Below are positions 40,890 to 49,239 of a stretch of 56,087 nucleotides of DNA, piece after piece. The DNA lies in NCBI GenBank assembly GCA_031288865.1, contig JAITQN010000110.1, forward strand, positions 1 through 56,087, given 5' to 3'. Source of the DNA: Prevotellaceae bacterium. Its GTDB lineage: Bacteria; Bacteroidota; Bacteroidia; Bacteroidales; UBA932. Numbering within the stretch: the first letter of the stretch is position 1; every line of letters starts with the position of its first letter. A program made the translations under genes and the position numbers. The notes below the pieces were generated by a model that was not told the DNA's origin, did not search any database, and saw only the letters and a list, made by a program, of their open reading frames with translations.

Positions 40890-42722
40890 GTGAAGTCTAT
40901 GAGGAGCTATTTTCATTGCAAACCTGTTCTCCTTTTATGGGTATTTTTGCATTTCTCTTTTGTGTTGCCGGCGCGACTCCAGGCAGCAGATCCGATAAAT
41001 ATTAGTGGGGCTGCGATTGCGGCCATTCCGAATGAAACCTACACCGGCTCGGCCCTTAAGCCTCCGCTAACGGTTACTTATGGCGGGAATACCTTGGTGA
41101 AAGGTACGGATTACACGGTGGAGTGGAGTAATAATATCGATGCAGGGCCGGCTACGGTTACTATTAACGGCACAGGTAACTACACGGCTGTGCAATCGGC
41201 AACTTTCACGATACAACAGAAAACCATTGCCGCCTCCGAACTCGCTATAGCGCCGGTGTCTGCCCAAACCTACACCGGCTTGGCTTTTGAGCCAACACTG
41301 ACGGTTACGGAGGGCGCCAACACTTTAACGCTAACGCAGGATTATTCGGTAACTTACGGCAATAATACAAATGCGGGCACGGCGTCTGCTACGGTGACGA
41401 TTACTGATACCGGAAATTACACCGGCAGCGCGTCTACATATACCACTTTTACGATTCTGCCGAGAGATATTAGTGAGGCTACTGTTGATCCTATTCCTGC
41501 AGAAACCTACACCGGCGCTACTATCACGCCTGAGCTAACGGTTACATACGGAGGGAATACCTTGGCAAAAGACACGGATTACACGGTGGAGTGGAGTAGT
41601 AATGTCAATGCAGGGCCGGCCACACTTACCGTTAACGGCACAGGTAATTACACCGGCAGTCTGGAGGTTCCCTTTGAGATTGAAAAAGCAGATCAAACGA
41701 TTGATTTTCCCGATGTGCCCATTCCCCTGTTGCTGTCCGGCGGCTCCTACACCCTTCAGGCTACGGCCACGTCTGGACTACCGGTGACGTACACAAGCAG
41801 TAATCTTGATATTGCGGATGTCGATGGGGCTACATTGCTGTTAAAGCAAGCCGGAACGGTAACGGTGACGGCCATCCAAACGGGGGATGAAAATTACAAT
41901 CCTGCACCGGACGTGTCAAGACAGGTAATCATAGCGGAAAGTGGCAATGTAAACGTTTTATATGCCGTCGTGCTCGATGCGGATGGTGCGGAAATTGATT
42001 CTGTAAAAGGCCGCTATGTCATGGGATGCAATAACAATTTCGTGAACGTGGTTGTAACGCCCGAAGACCATACCGCCCGGGTTTATTATAACGATGACCA
42101 TGGAAATACATTTACCGTGACGATGTCGGAAGCCGGCGTCGGTACCGTTACTTATACGGTGTCCTCGGGAACAAACACCGGGACATATACCATGGAAATT
42201 GCCAAGCCTTTTGTATTTAACGACGTGGTGCAGATGCGGTGGAACAACACCCTCACGGTGATTAATAACCCCGATAACAACGGTGGTTTTAACTTCACTT
42301 CCTTCGCATGGTATGGCAATAACCGGTTCCTTACCGACGGCCAGTCGTTCTCCGCAGGCAATACCGGCCAATATCTGGATCCTGCCGTGAGTTACCATGT
42401 GGAGTTGACTGCCAAAGAATACAACGGCACATTGCCCTCTTGTCCCTCTGTAATCGAGTCTCGACAGATAGCGGCCACGACGGCCTATCCCAATCCTGTG
42501 CCGAAAAATAGCTTCGTCTTTGTGGAAATTGATGGTGACGAAACGCAACTTGATCATGCCGAAATTGAAATCTTCAATCTTGTCGGCGTATCGATGGGCA
42601 GGGTGAAAGTGACGGGACGCATAACGCCGGTGAGCATGTCGTCATTGCCTACGGGAATGTATCTGTTGAATCTGAGAGGAAAAAATAAATGGAGTGAAAT
42701 AATAAAGGTTGTCGTTCAGTAA
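40890..42722 (+). CDS. Secreted Ig-like repeat protein with probable T9SS type A C-terminal sorting domain
   Basis: 610 aa; three ~75-aa repeats 'ETYTGSALKPPLTVTYGGNTLVKGTDYTVEWSNNIDAGPATVTINGTGNYT'; C-terminal 'AYPNPVPKNSFVFVEI...EIFNLVGVSMGRVKVTG...LPTGMYLLNLRGKNKWSEIIKVVVQ'. Confidence 0.82.
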   Translation: MKSMRSYFHCKPVLLLWVFLHFSFVLPARLQAADPINISGAAIAAIPNETYTGSALKPPLTVTYGGNTLVKGTDYTVEWSNNIDAGPATVTINGTGNYTAVQSATFTIQQKTIAASELAIAPVSAQTYTGLAFEPTLTVTEGANTLTLTQDYSVTYGNNTNAGTASATVTITDTGNYTGSASTYTTFTILPRDISEATVDPIPAETYTGATITPELTVTYGGNTLAKDTDYTVEWSSNVNAGPATLTVNGTGNYTGSLEVPFEIEKADQTIDFPDVPIPLLLSGGSYTLQATATSGLPVTYTSSNLDIADVDGATLLLKQAGTVTVTAIQTGDENYNPAPDVSRQVIIAESGNVNVLYAVVLDADGAEIDSVKGRYVMGCNNNFVNVVVTPEDHTARVYYNDDHGNTFTVTMSEAGVGTVTYTVSSGTNTGTYTMEIAKPFVFNDVVQMRWNNTLTVINNPDNNGGFNFTSFAWYGNNRFLTDGQSFSAGNTGQYLDPAVSYHVELTAKEYNGTLPSCPSVIESRQIAATTAYPNPVPKNSFVFVEIDGDETQLDHAEIEIFNLVGVSMGRVKVTGRITPVSMSSLPTGMYLLNLRGKNKWSEIIKVVVQ

Positions 42723-42736
42723 TTAAACGGAATACT

Positions 42737-43690
42737 ATGAGGAAACACTTATTCATATTGCCGCTTGCTGTTGTTGCGTGGTCTGCGTTGTTGGGGCAAG
42801 CGGGTGCTGGTACGCGTCCGCTTTCAAGGCATGAATTTACTTTTTACGCGGGGGGCGGACTGTCGACACTGCACTATGAATCGTCCATAGGATCCTCTAC
42901 AGGCCTGTCCGGCGGGTTGTTTGGCGCCAGTTACCGGGTCTATTTTGCAAAAAAGGTTGGATTCGGTATGGGCGTGGAGCTTTCTTATTATAATGCTAAA
43001 GGAGCAATCGGCGAATATTTGTATGCCGAGCCGGCAAAAGATCCGGAGGGCGCCGATTTTGAGTTTCGTACCATGTTGCGCGACTATGGAGAAAACCAAA
43101 ATATAGCGATGTTTAATATTCCGCTGATGCTCCATTTCAGGGGTGATCCTGAAAAACACCGGCCTTATGCAGCCATAGGGGTGAAAATGAGTATCCCTGT
43201 GTCCGGAAAATATAGAATTGTGGAAGGCGCCTCCTTTAATTCGGGGTACTACGTCTTTGAAGATTATGAATACACCACACAGAAGTTTTTGGGATTCGGC
43301 TCTTTTTCCGGAAACGGAGACCGGGAACTTTCGCTTAAACCGGCTTACCTGCTGGCGATAGAGGCAGGCATGAACTGGCGCCTGAAGTATGTTTTATTAT
43401 ATACCGGCTTCTATGTTGATTACGGGTTGAGTGATGTAGTGGAAAAACGCGACGAGCTAATCGCATCTTACAATCGCGACAATCCCGCCAACCGCTCTAC
43501 GGGAAGCATGATTGATTCGCAGTATAAGCTTGACAATGGACAGTCTGAATATATCACCTCAAAAGTGATTCCTCTGGCCGCCGGATTTAAAATAGGCATA
43601 ACGCTCGGACATGGCCGTAAAAGGGAAATATTCATCGATTACGACCAATCCCCTATGTTCATCCAGTACCAGCAGCAGCGGGATAGATAA
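42737..43690 (+). CDS. Outer membrane beta-barrel protein
   Basis: 317 aa; signal peptide, 'FTFYAGGGLSTLHYESSIGSSTGLSGGLFGASYRVYF' barrel-like pattern. Confidence 0.7.
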   Translation: MRKHLFILPLAVVAWSALLGQAGAGTRPLSRHEFTFYAGGGLSTLHYESSIGSSTGLSGGLFGASYRVYFAKKVGFGMGVELSYYNAKGAIGEYLYAEPAKDPEGADFEFRTMLRDYGENQNIAMFNIPLMLHFRGDPEKHRPYAAIGVKMSIPVSGKYRIVEGASFNSGYYVFEDYEYTTQKFLGFGSFSGNGDRELSLKPAYLLAIEAGMNWRLKYVLLYTGFYVDYGLSDVVEKRDELIASYNRDNPANRSTGSMIDSQYKLDNGQSEYITSKVIPLAAGFKIGITLGHGRKREIFIDYDQSPMFIQYQQQRDR

Positions 43691-43706
43691 TAAACTCCTT
43701 CCTTAT

Positions 43707-43734
43707 AATTCAAAATTCAGAATTCAAAATTCTT
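43707..43734. repeat. Heptamer (7-bp period) repeat overlapping the 3' end of the GldFG-like gene
   Basis: AATTCAA AATTCAG AATTCAA AATTCTT. Confidence 0.8.
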
Positions 43735-46178
43735 GAAGTGTATTTCCGCTTCCTGCGATAGAGGAATACCCCGCCCGAGAGCAACACCAGCCCTATGGGC
43801 AGGATGGTGTTTAGCATGATCCAGTAGGTGCGGTGGATGGCGATTTCGCGTTTGTCGAGCAGCCGCAGCGTGAACTCCCTCCGGCGCGCCTGCATGGTTT
43901 CGCCGTCGTCGAGCAGATAGAGCAGCATATTCTTCACGAGGTTCTTATTGCCGAACTGCACGCCCGTGTAGCGGTCAAAACCCAGCGGCACGATGCGCGT
44001 GTCGCCGGCGCGGTAGATCACTTCATTGCGGATGATATCGCCGTCGGCCACTACAATCATTTTTGTGGGCTCGCTTTTTTCCGCAAAAGTAAAAGGTTTT
44101 CCGTCGTTGTAGTGCTCGTGTGCGCGGTATTGAAAAGCCGACGGGAACACGCCTTCCATGAGTATAGCCACCGGAATGTATGATTGTGAATACTGTTCCG
44201 GCGAGGCCTGCCGGTCGATGTTGGCCTGGCTGATGCGCAGGGGAACAGTCTGCGCGCGGCTGTATTGCGACGTGTGCAGCAAGACGGTTTTATGCACGCC
44301 GCTGTGCCGGTTCACCGTGTCGATGCTGCCCGGATATTCCGATTTCACGAGGTTCAGCCCGCGCGTAATGTCGTTCGATGCGGGCGGAGCAAGCAGAGGG
44401 TAATAAGTCCATGGCGCGGGCTTGAAGTTCGACGTTTGCCCGGCCGGCGCAATATTCACGGGAAGGAATGAACATTGCAAATCCTGTATTACATCGGGGT
44501 TGAGGCGTACGCCGTACTTGAACAGCTGGTCGTCGAGACGGTGCGGGCAAGGCAGGGCAAAAGTGTAATGCCCGTTGGCGAGGCTGTCGTGGTGCACCTG
44601 TGCGGCGTCGATAAACCAGGCCGTGCGCCCGCCCTGCATGATGTACTGGTCGAGCGCCAGCTTGTCGGCCTCGTTCCATGCCTGCATGGGCTTTGCCACG
44701 ATCACGAGGTCGTATTTGTCTAATACGCCTACGCGCCCCAGTATATTGATGCGGTCGATATGGCTGAAGCCGGCCAGCGCCTTGCAGATGTCGCCCGTTT
44801 CGTATTCGCTGAGTTCGCCGTGCCCTTCCACAAATGCAATTAGCCGCTGCTCTTCCCGGCTCATCAGGCTTATGGCGTTGATCAGTTCGTATTCCGCATT
44901 TTCCTGCGCCAGCAGGATATTCGCTTCAGGGTTGGTTTGCGCGTCCTGCTGGATGAAATTCACCGCTATTTCGCGCGATTCCAAATAGGTGGAGTCGCCG
45001 TCCGCCACCGTCACGGCGCAACTGATCAGCGCGCCGGGAAACAAAACCCTTTCGGTACTGCGGCCGCCCGTGTGCTCCTGCATAATAAACGGAACCAGCC
45101 CATGGTCTTGCAGCGAGGCGTAAACATGGTTCAAGGCCTGTGCATCACTGCCGGTTTCGGCTTCCACGTCAATAAATTTATATTGGATACGATTTCCGGC
45201 ATACACCTTCAGTTCGTCGAGCGTTTCTTTGATGGTAGCCTGAAGTTTCTTCATCTGTACCGGGATGTCGCCGGTTAAAAACAGTTCCACATAAAAAGAA
45301 GTTTTCAGATTTTTTGCTGTTTTTTTGCTGATGTCCGACAGGGTGTAGCGTTTATCGGCGGTAAGGTCGATGCGGAAGAACGTGTGCTGCATGACGATAT
45401 TCAGCACAATCAGTACCGCGATGAACCCGCCCGTGCGCAGGCCGCTTTTCCACTTTTTGTGACGCAGGGCCAGCCGGGTAATGCTGAGAAATGCCGCAAT
45501 AGCACTCAGGAAGTACAGCACGTCGCGTGAGTCGACTACGCCACGGCTGATGGATTTGTAGTGCTCGTTAATGCCTGATTGGAGAATGAAATGTCCGGCC
45601 GAAGCAAAGAGGTTGAGCTGCGACAGGCCGTCGAAGCCGGTATAGAAGAAAAAGCAGAGCGCCGCTGCCACGATGTAGGCCGTAATCTGGTTTGCAGTAA
45701 CGGACGAGGCGAAGATGCCGATGGCGGCGTATATGGCTGCCAGGAAACACAAACCGAGGTAGGAGCCCCATGTGCCACCCATGTCCATGTTTCCCACAGG
45801 ATTTCCGATTACGTAGATACTATATACATGTACCAGTGTGGGAAGCAGTGCACACAAAGCCAATACCACGGCGGCTGCGTATTTCCCGGTAATCAGTTGC
45901 GTGGGCGTGATGGGCTTGGTGAGCAGCAATTCCAGCGTGCCCGATTTTTTTTCTTCGGCGAAACTGCGCATGGTAACCGCCGGGATGAGGAACAGGAAAA
46001 TCCACGGCGCCAAGGTAAACAGCGCGTTCAAATCGGCGTAGCCATTGTCGAGCACGTTAAACTCGCCGGGTCCGAGCCATAAGAACCATGCATTCATGAG
46101 CAGGAACACGACCAGTGCGAGATAGCCTGTCAGCGATGAGAAGAACGCCCGAACCTCCTTAACAAATATAACCCACAT
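43710..46178 (-). CDS. GldF-GldG-like fusion: ABC-2 permease domain fused to GldG/ABC-type uncharacterized transport domain
   Basis: 822 aa; N-terminus 'VKEVRAFFSSLTGYLALVVFLL...EEKKSGTLELLLTKPIT' (GldF-like permease); middle 'RIDLTADKRYTLSDISKKTAKNL' (GldG-like), C-terminal TM. Confidence 0.8.
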   Translation of the reverse strand: MWVIFVKEVRAFFSSLTGYLALVVFLLMNAWFLWLGPGEFNVLDNGYADLNALFTLAPWIFLFLIPAVTMRSFAEEKKSGTLELLLTKPITPTQLITGKYAAAVVLALCALLPTLVHVYSIYVIGNPVGNMDMGGTWGSYLGLCFLAAIYAAIGIFASSVTANQITAYIVAAALCFFFYTGFDGLSQLNLFASAGHFILQSGINEHYKSISRGVVDSRDVLYFLSAIAAFLSITRLALRHKKWKSGLRTGGFIAVLIVLNIVMQHTFFRIDLTADKRYTLSDISKKTAKNLKTSFYVELFLTGDIPVQMKKLQATIKETLDELKVYAGNRIQYKFIDVEAETGSDAQALNHVYASLQDHGLVPFIMQEHTGGRSTERVLFPGALISCAVTVADGDSTYLESREIAVNFIQQDAQTNPEANILLAQENAEYELINAISLMSREEQRLIAFVEGHGELSEYETGDICKALAGFSHIDRINILGRVGVLDKYDLVIVAKPMQAWNEADKLALDQYIMQGGRTAWFIDAAQVHHDSLANGHYTFALPCPHRLDDQLFKYGVRLNPDVIQDLQCSFLPVNIAPAGQTSNFKPAPWTYYPLLAPPASNDITRGLNLVKSEYPGSIDTVNRHSGVHKTVLLHTSQYSRAQTVPLRISQANIDRQASPEQYSQSYIPVAILMEGVFPSAFQYRAHEHYNDGKPFTFAEKSEPTKMIVVADGDIIRNEVIYRAGDTRIVPLGFDRYTGVQFGNKNLVKNMLLYLLDDGETMQARRREFTLRLLDKREIAIHRTYWIMLNTILPIGLVLLSGGVFLYRRKRKYTSRILNSEF

Positions 46179-46181
46179 AAT

Positions 46182-46223
46182 AATTCTTAACTCTTAGTTC
46201 TTAACTCTTAACTATTAATTCTG
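46182..46223. repeat. Heptamer (7-bp period) intergenic repeat
   Basis: AATTCTT AACTCTT AGTTCTT AACTCTT AACTATT AATTCTG. Confidence 0.8.
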
Positions 46224-47313
46224 CGGCTCGCAGTGAGGCGCCGCGTTCGCCTACTTTAGTGCGAAGCCGGTTGTATTGCGCCAGCATGGTTTGCCGTTTT
46301 TTCCCTTCGGGAAGAATGTCCTGTAGTTCCTTTTGCAGGTTTTCCCGGTTCATGTCGTGTTGTATTAATTCCGTGACCACCGGCGCATCCATGATCAGGT
46401 TTACTAAGGAAATGTACTTTGTTTTTACAAGACGCTTAGCCACTTGGTAGGAAATTTCATTGCCGCCGTAACATACTACTTGCGGCACGCCGGTCAGTGC
46501 GGCTTCGAGGGTGGCTGTGCCCGACGCCACGATGGCCGCCGTGGCCTGCGCCAGCAGCGGGTAGGTCTGGTTGTATACGATGCGGAACGCGCCGCCGTGC
46601 AGGTATTTCTTGTATTGCGCCTCGTCGATAGCCGGCGCGCCGGCTATCACAAACTGGTAATCGGGGAATTGCCCGGCCAGAAACAGCAGTCGCGGCAACA
46701 CGTAGTGAATCTCCATGACCCGGCTTCCGGCCAGCACCGCGATCACGGGTTTATCAAGCAAGTTATTCCGTGTGGTGAAGGTGTGGAACGATTCCTTTTC
46801 CGCCAGCCGCTCGTCCACGCTGTCGACTAACGGATTTCCGACATAGCAGGCGTCGATGCCCCACCGCTTGAAATAGGACGGTTCGAAGGGGAAGATAACG
46901 AGCAGCCTGTCGACGTAGCGTTTCAGGCGGTGCACCCGCTTTTCTTTCCACGCCCACACTTTCGGCGCAATGTAGTAAAACACCTTTACGCCGTGCTGTT
47001 TTGCGAATTTCGCCATGCGGAGGTTGAAGCCCGGATAGTCAATTAAAATCAATACATCCGGGCGGTGCGCCAGTATATCTTTTTTGCAGAAGCGGATATT
47101 TCGCAGCACGGCGCGCAGCTTGGTCAACACTTCCATGAAGCCCATCACCGCCGTGCTTTTGTAGTGCTTTACGAGATCGCCGCCCTGTGCGGCCATCAGG
47201 TCGCCTCCCCAGAAGCGGAAACGTGCGGCAGGGTCGGCCTGCTTGAGCCCGCGCATCAGGTTGCTTCCGTGCAGGTCGCCCGACGCCTCTCCCGCTATGA
47301 GGTAATAGGTCAT
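46201..47313 (-). CDS. lpxB: Lipid-A-disaccharide synthase
   Basis: 370 aa; 'YYLIAGEASGDLHGSNLMRGL', 'PDVLILIDYPGFNLRMAK', 'YYIAPKVWAWKEKR', 'ASGTATLEAAL'. Confidence 0.95.
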   Translation of the reverse strand: MTYYLIAGEASGDLHGSNLMRGLKQADPAARFRFWGGDLMAAQGGDLVKHYKSTAVMGFMEVLTKLRAVLRNIRFCKKDILAHRPDVLILIDYPGFNLRMAKFAKQHGVKVFYYIAPKVWAWKEKRVHRLKRYVDRLLVIFPFEPSYFKRWGIDACYVGNPLVDSVDERLAEKESFHTFTTRNNLLDKPVIAVLAGSRVMEIHYVLPRLLFLAGQFPDYQFVIAGAPAIDEAQYKKYLHGGAFRIVYNQTYPLLAQATAAIVASGTATLEAALTGVPQVVCYGGNEISYQVAKRLVKTKYISLVNLIMDAPVVTELIQHDMNRENLQKELQDILPEGKKRQTMLAQYNRLRTKVGERGASLRAAELIVKS

Positions 47314-48251
47314 GGCTGCGAAGCTAAAAAGTCTTCAATATTTTTTGCGGTGAACTGCACCACCCGCGCGCGGGCTTCCGTGCTGCTCCATGCCACGTGT
47401 GGGGTCAGTATCAGTTTTTGCTTGTTGTTTACGCACAGGTAGGGGTGGTCGTCGGGCAGCGGTTCGTGTGCGTACACATCGATGGCAGCGCCGGCAATCA
47501 GGTTCTGGTCGATAGCCTTGGCCAGAGCGTCCTCGTTCACAATGCCGCCGCGTCCCATATTAATCAGCACTGCGGAGGGCTTCATCATTTGCAGTGCTGC
47601 GTAATCGATCAGGTTGTTTGTTTTCTCGTTTAGCGGCGCGTGGATCGACACCACGTCGCTTTGGTGCAGCAGCTCGCTCAGGCTGAGGCTTGGGTAATGC
47701 GGGTGCTTGTGCTTCCCCGACGTGGAATAATAACTCACTTTGGCGCCGAAGGCGCTGGCCACGCCGGCCACCCGTTCGCCTATCGCGCCCATGCCGATAA
47801 CGCCGAATGACTTTCCGGCAAGTTCGCTAAAGGTGCGTCCGAAGTGGGTAAATATCGAACTGGTACTGTAGGCGCCGCTTTTCACGTAATAGTCGAAATA
47901 GGAAATGTGGTTTATCAGGGCGAGCAGCGACGCGAAGGTGGTCTGCACCACGCTTTCCGTAGAATAATTGGCTACGTTCTTCACTGCGATTCCTTTTTCT
48001 GCCGCGTATGCCGTGTCGATGTTGTTCGTGCCCGTAGCGGTGATGCATATCAGCTTTAGTTGGGTTGCGGCGTCTATTTCGGGTTGCCTCAGCACGACTT
48101 TGTTTGTGATGATGATGCCGGCGTTTTTGATGCGTTCCGTCAGTTCGTTGGGGAGCGTTTTGCCGAACACCTTGAGCCCTCCCAATGCTTCAAGCGGTGC
48201 GAGGGATATGTCCTTGCCGATGGTGTCGGCGTCGAGGAATACGATATTCAT
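47310..48251 (-). CDS. D-2-hydroxyacid dehydrogenase (NAD-binding)
   Basis: From MNIVFLDADTIG; 'SFGVIGMGAIGERVAGVASAFGAKV', 'INMGRGGIVNEDAL', 'LTPHVAWSSTEAR'. Confidence 0.9.
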   Translation of the reverse strand: MNIVFLDADTIGKDISLAPLEALGGLKVFGKTLPNELTERIKNAGIIITNKVVLRQPEIDAATQLKLICITATGTNNIDTAYAAEKGIAVKNVANYSTESVVQTTFASLLALINHISYFDYYVKSGAYSTSSIFTHFGRTFSELAGKSFGVIGMGAIGERVAGVASAFGAKVSYYSTSGKHKHPHYPSLSLSELLHQSDVVSIHAPLNEKTNNLIDYAALQMMKPSAVLINMGRGGIVNEDALAKAIDQNLIAGAAIDVYAHEPLPDDHPYLCVNNKQKLILTPHVAWSSTEARARVVQFTAKNIEDFLASQP

Positions 48252-48310
48252 TTGTAACTGTAATAAATAATAATTCGCAAATATAGACAAATATTTTTAT
48301 TTTAAAAGAG

Positions 48311-48352
48311 AAAAGCCCCGCAGGCATTGATAAAATGACCCGCAGAGCTTTT
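48311..48352 (-). terminator. Hairpin terminator downstream of the 48388..48996 gene
   Basis: Minus strand AAAAGCTCTGCGGGT...(A/G)CCTGCGGGGCTTTT stem (several G-T pairs) followed by CTCTTTT. Confidence 0.6.
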
Positions 48353-48387
48353 CGTTTTGCATACAAGTGCAGCGTGCTGCAAGTTTG

Positions 48388-48996
48388 TTAGAAGGTGTAG
48401 CGCAGGCTAAACTTTAACGTTGATGCGTCTAAGTTTAATCCGAACGTGTTATTCGTGCGATTATCCGCCCCGGTTTCTTTTACCTCGTTCGAGGTATATC
48501 CCAATGTGCCGAATGAGGCCAGTACGCTAAAATGCGACGACAATGCATAAGACACGCCGGGAAGGAGGCCTACACCCCACGTGGTTGTTGTGCTCTCTCC
48601 CTTGTACGTATCTTCACTTTTTTCTTGGAGAAAATCAACGCCTCCCTGCAAATAGAATCCGAAGTTGTCGCCTTGGTGAAGGAAGTAGCGTACATACGGG
48701 CTAATTCCGAAGTTAAAACTTTTGTCTTTGGTGTCTTTGATAGAAGATCCGCTGATTCCAATAATACCGCCGATAGCTACACGGTCAGATACGTAATAAC
48801 CCAGCTCCGGTGCAAATCCATAAAGAGTTGTCTTATTGTCGCCCGTCGAAATAAAAGAAACACCTGTGCCGATGTAGTTCCCGTCGTGGTTGACGCCGAT
48901 GTTGCTGGCGCCTACATAAAAACTACCTTGTTGCGCGGTTGCATTGAAATTAAAACCGATTAAGGCCAAAGCCGAAATAATAATAAATTTTCTCAT
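48388..48996 (-). CDS. Small outer membrane beta-barrel protein (porin family)
   Basis: 202 aa; signal peptide, 'GLLPGVSYALSSHFSVLASFGTLGY', C-terminal 'STLKFSLRYTF'. Confidence 0.82.
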   Translation of the reverse strand: MRKFIIISALALIGFNFNATAQQGSFYVGASNIGVNHDGNYIGTGVSFISTGDNKTTLYGFAPELGYYVSDRVAIGGIIGISGSSIKDTKDKSFNFGISPYVRYFLHQGDNFGFYLQGGVDFLQEKSEDTYKGESTTTTWGVGLLPGVSYALSSHFSVLASFGTLGYTSNEVKETGADNRTNNTFGLNLDASTLKFSLRYTF

Positions 48997-49088
48997 AATT
49001 GTTTTTTTAGTTAATAAAATTAATAATTAAATGTAATAAACAGTTAAACATGTGAAATGATTTAATCCATTTATCAGCTCTTCTTCTG

Positions 49089-49172
49089 TGCCCGGGACAA
49101 GACTCGAACTTGCACACCGAAACCGGCGCTACCCCCTCAAAGTAGTGTGTCTACCAATTCCACCACCCGGGC
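49089..49172 (-). tRNA. tRNA-Leu(GAG)
   Basis: Minus strand GCCCGGGTGGTGGAATTGGTAGACACACTACTTTGAGGGGGTAGCGCCGGTTTCGGTGTGCAAGTTCGAGTCTTGTCCCGGGCA; 7 bp acceptor, long variable arm, anticodon loop TTGAGGG; CCA not encoded. Confidence 0.93.
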
Positions 49173-49226
49173 AATTTTTTCGGCTGCAAATATAGCACAA
49201 TTTTTGTTCTTCCGAAAAAAAAAATT

Positions 49227-49234
49227 TAACTTTG
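49227..49234 (+). promoter_or_regulatory. Bacteroidota -7 box TAACTTTG, folC promoter
   Basis: TAnnTTTG ends 5 bp before ATG 49240. Confidence 0.5.
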
Positions 49235-49239
49235 TTTCT

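Noticed and set aside
49147-49239. N-terminal extension of folC
   Set aside because: Overlaps tRNA-Leu on the opposite strand and precedes the -7 box.
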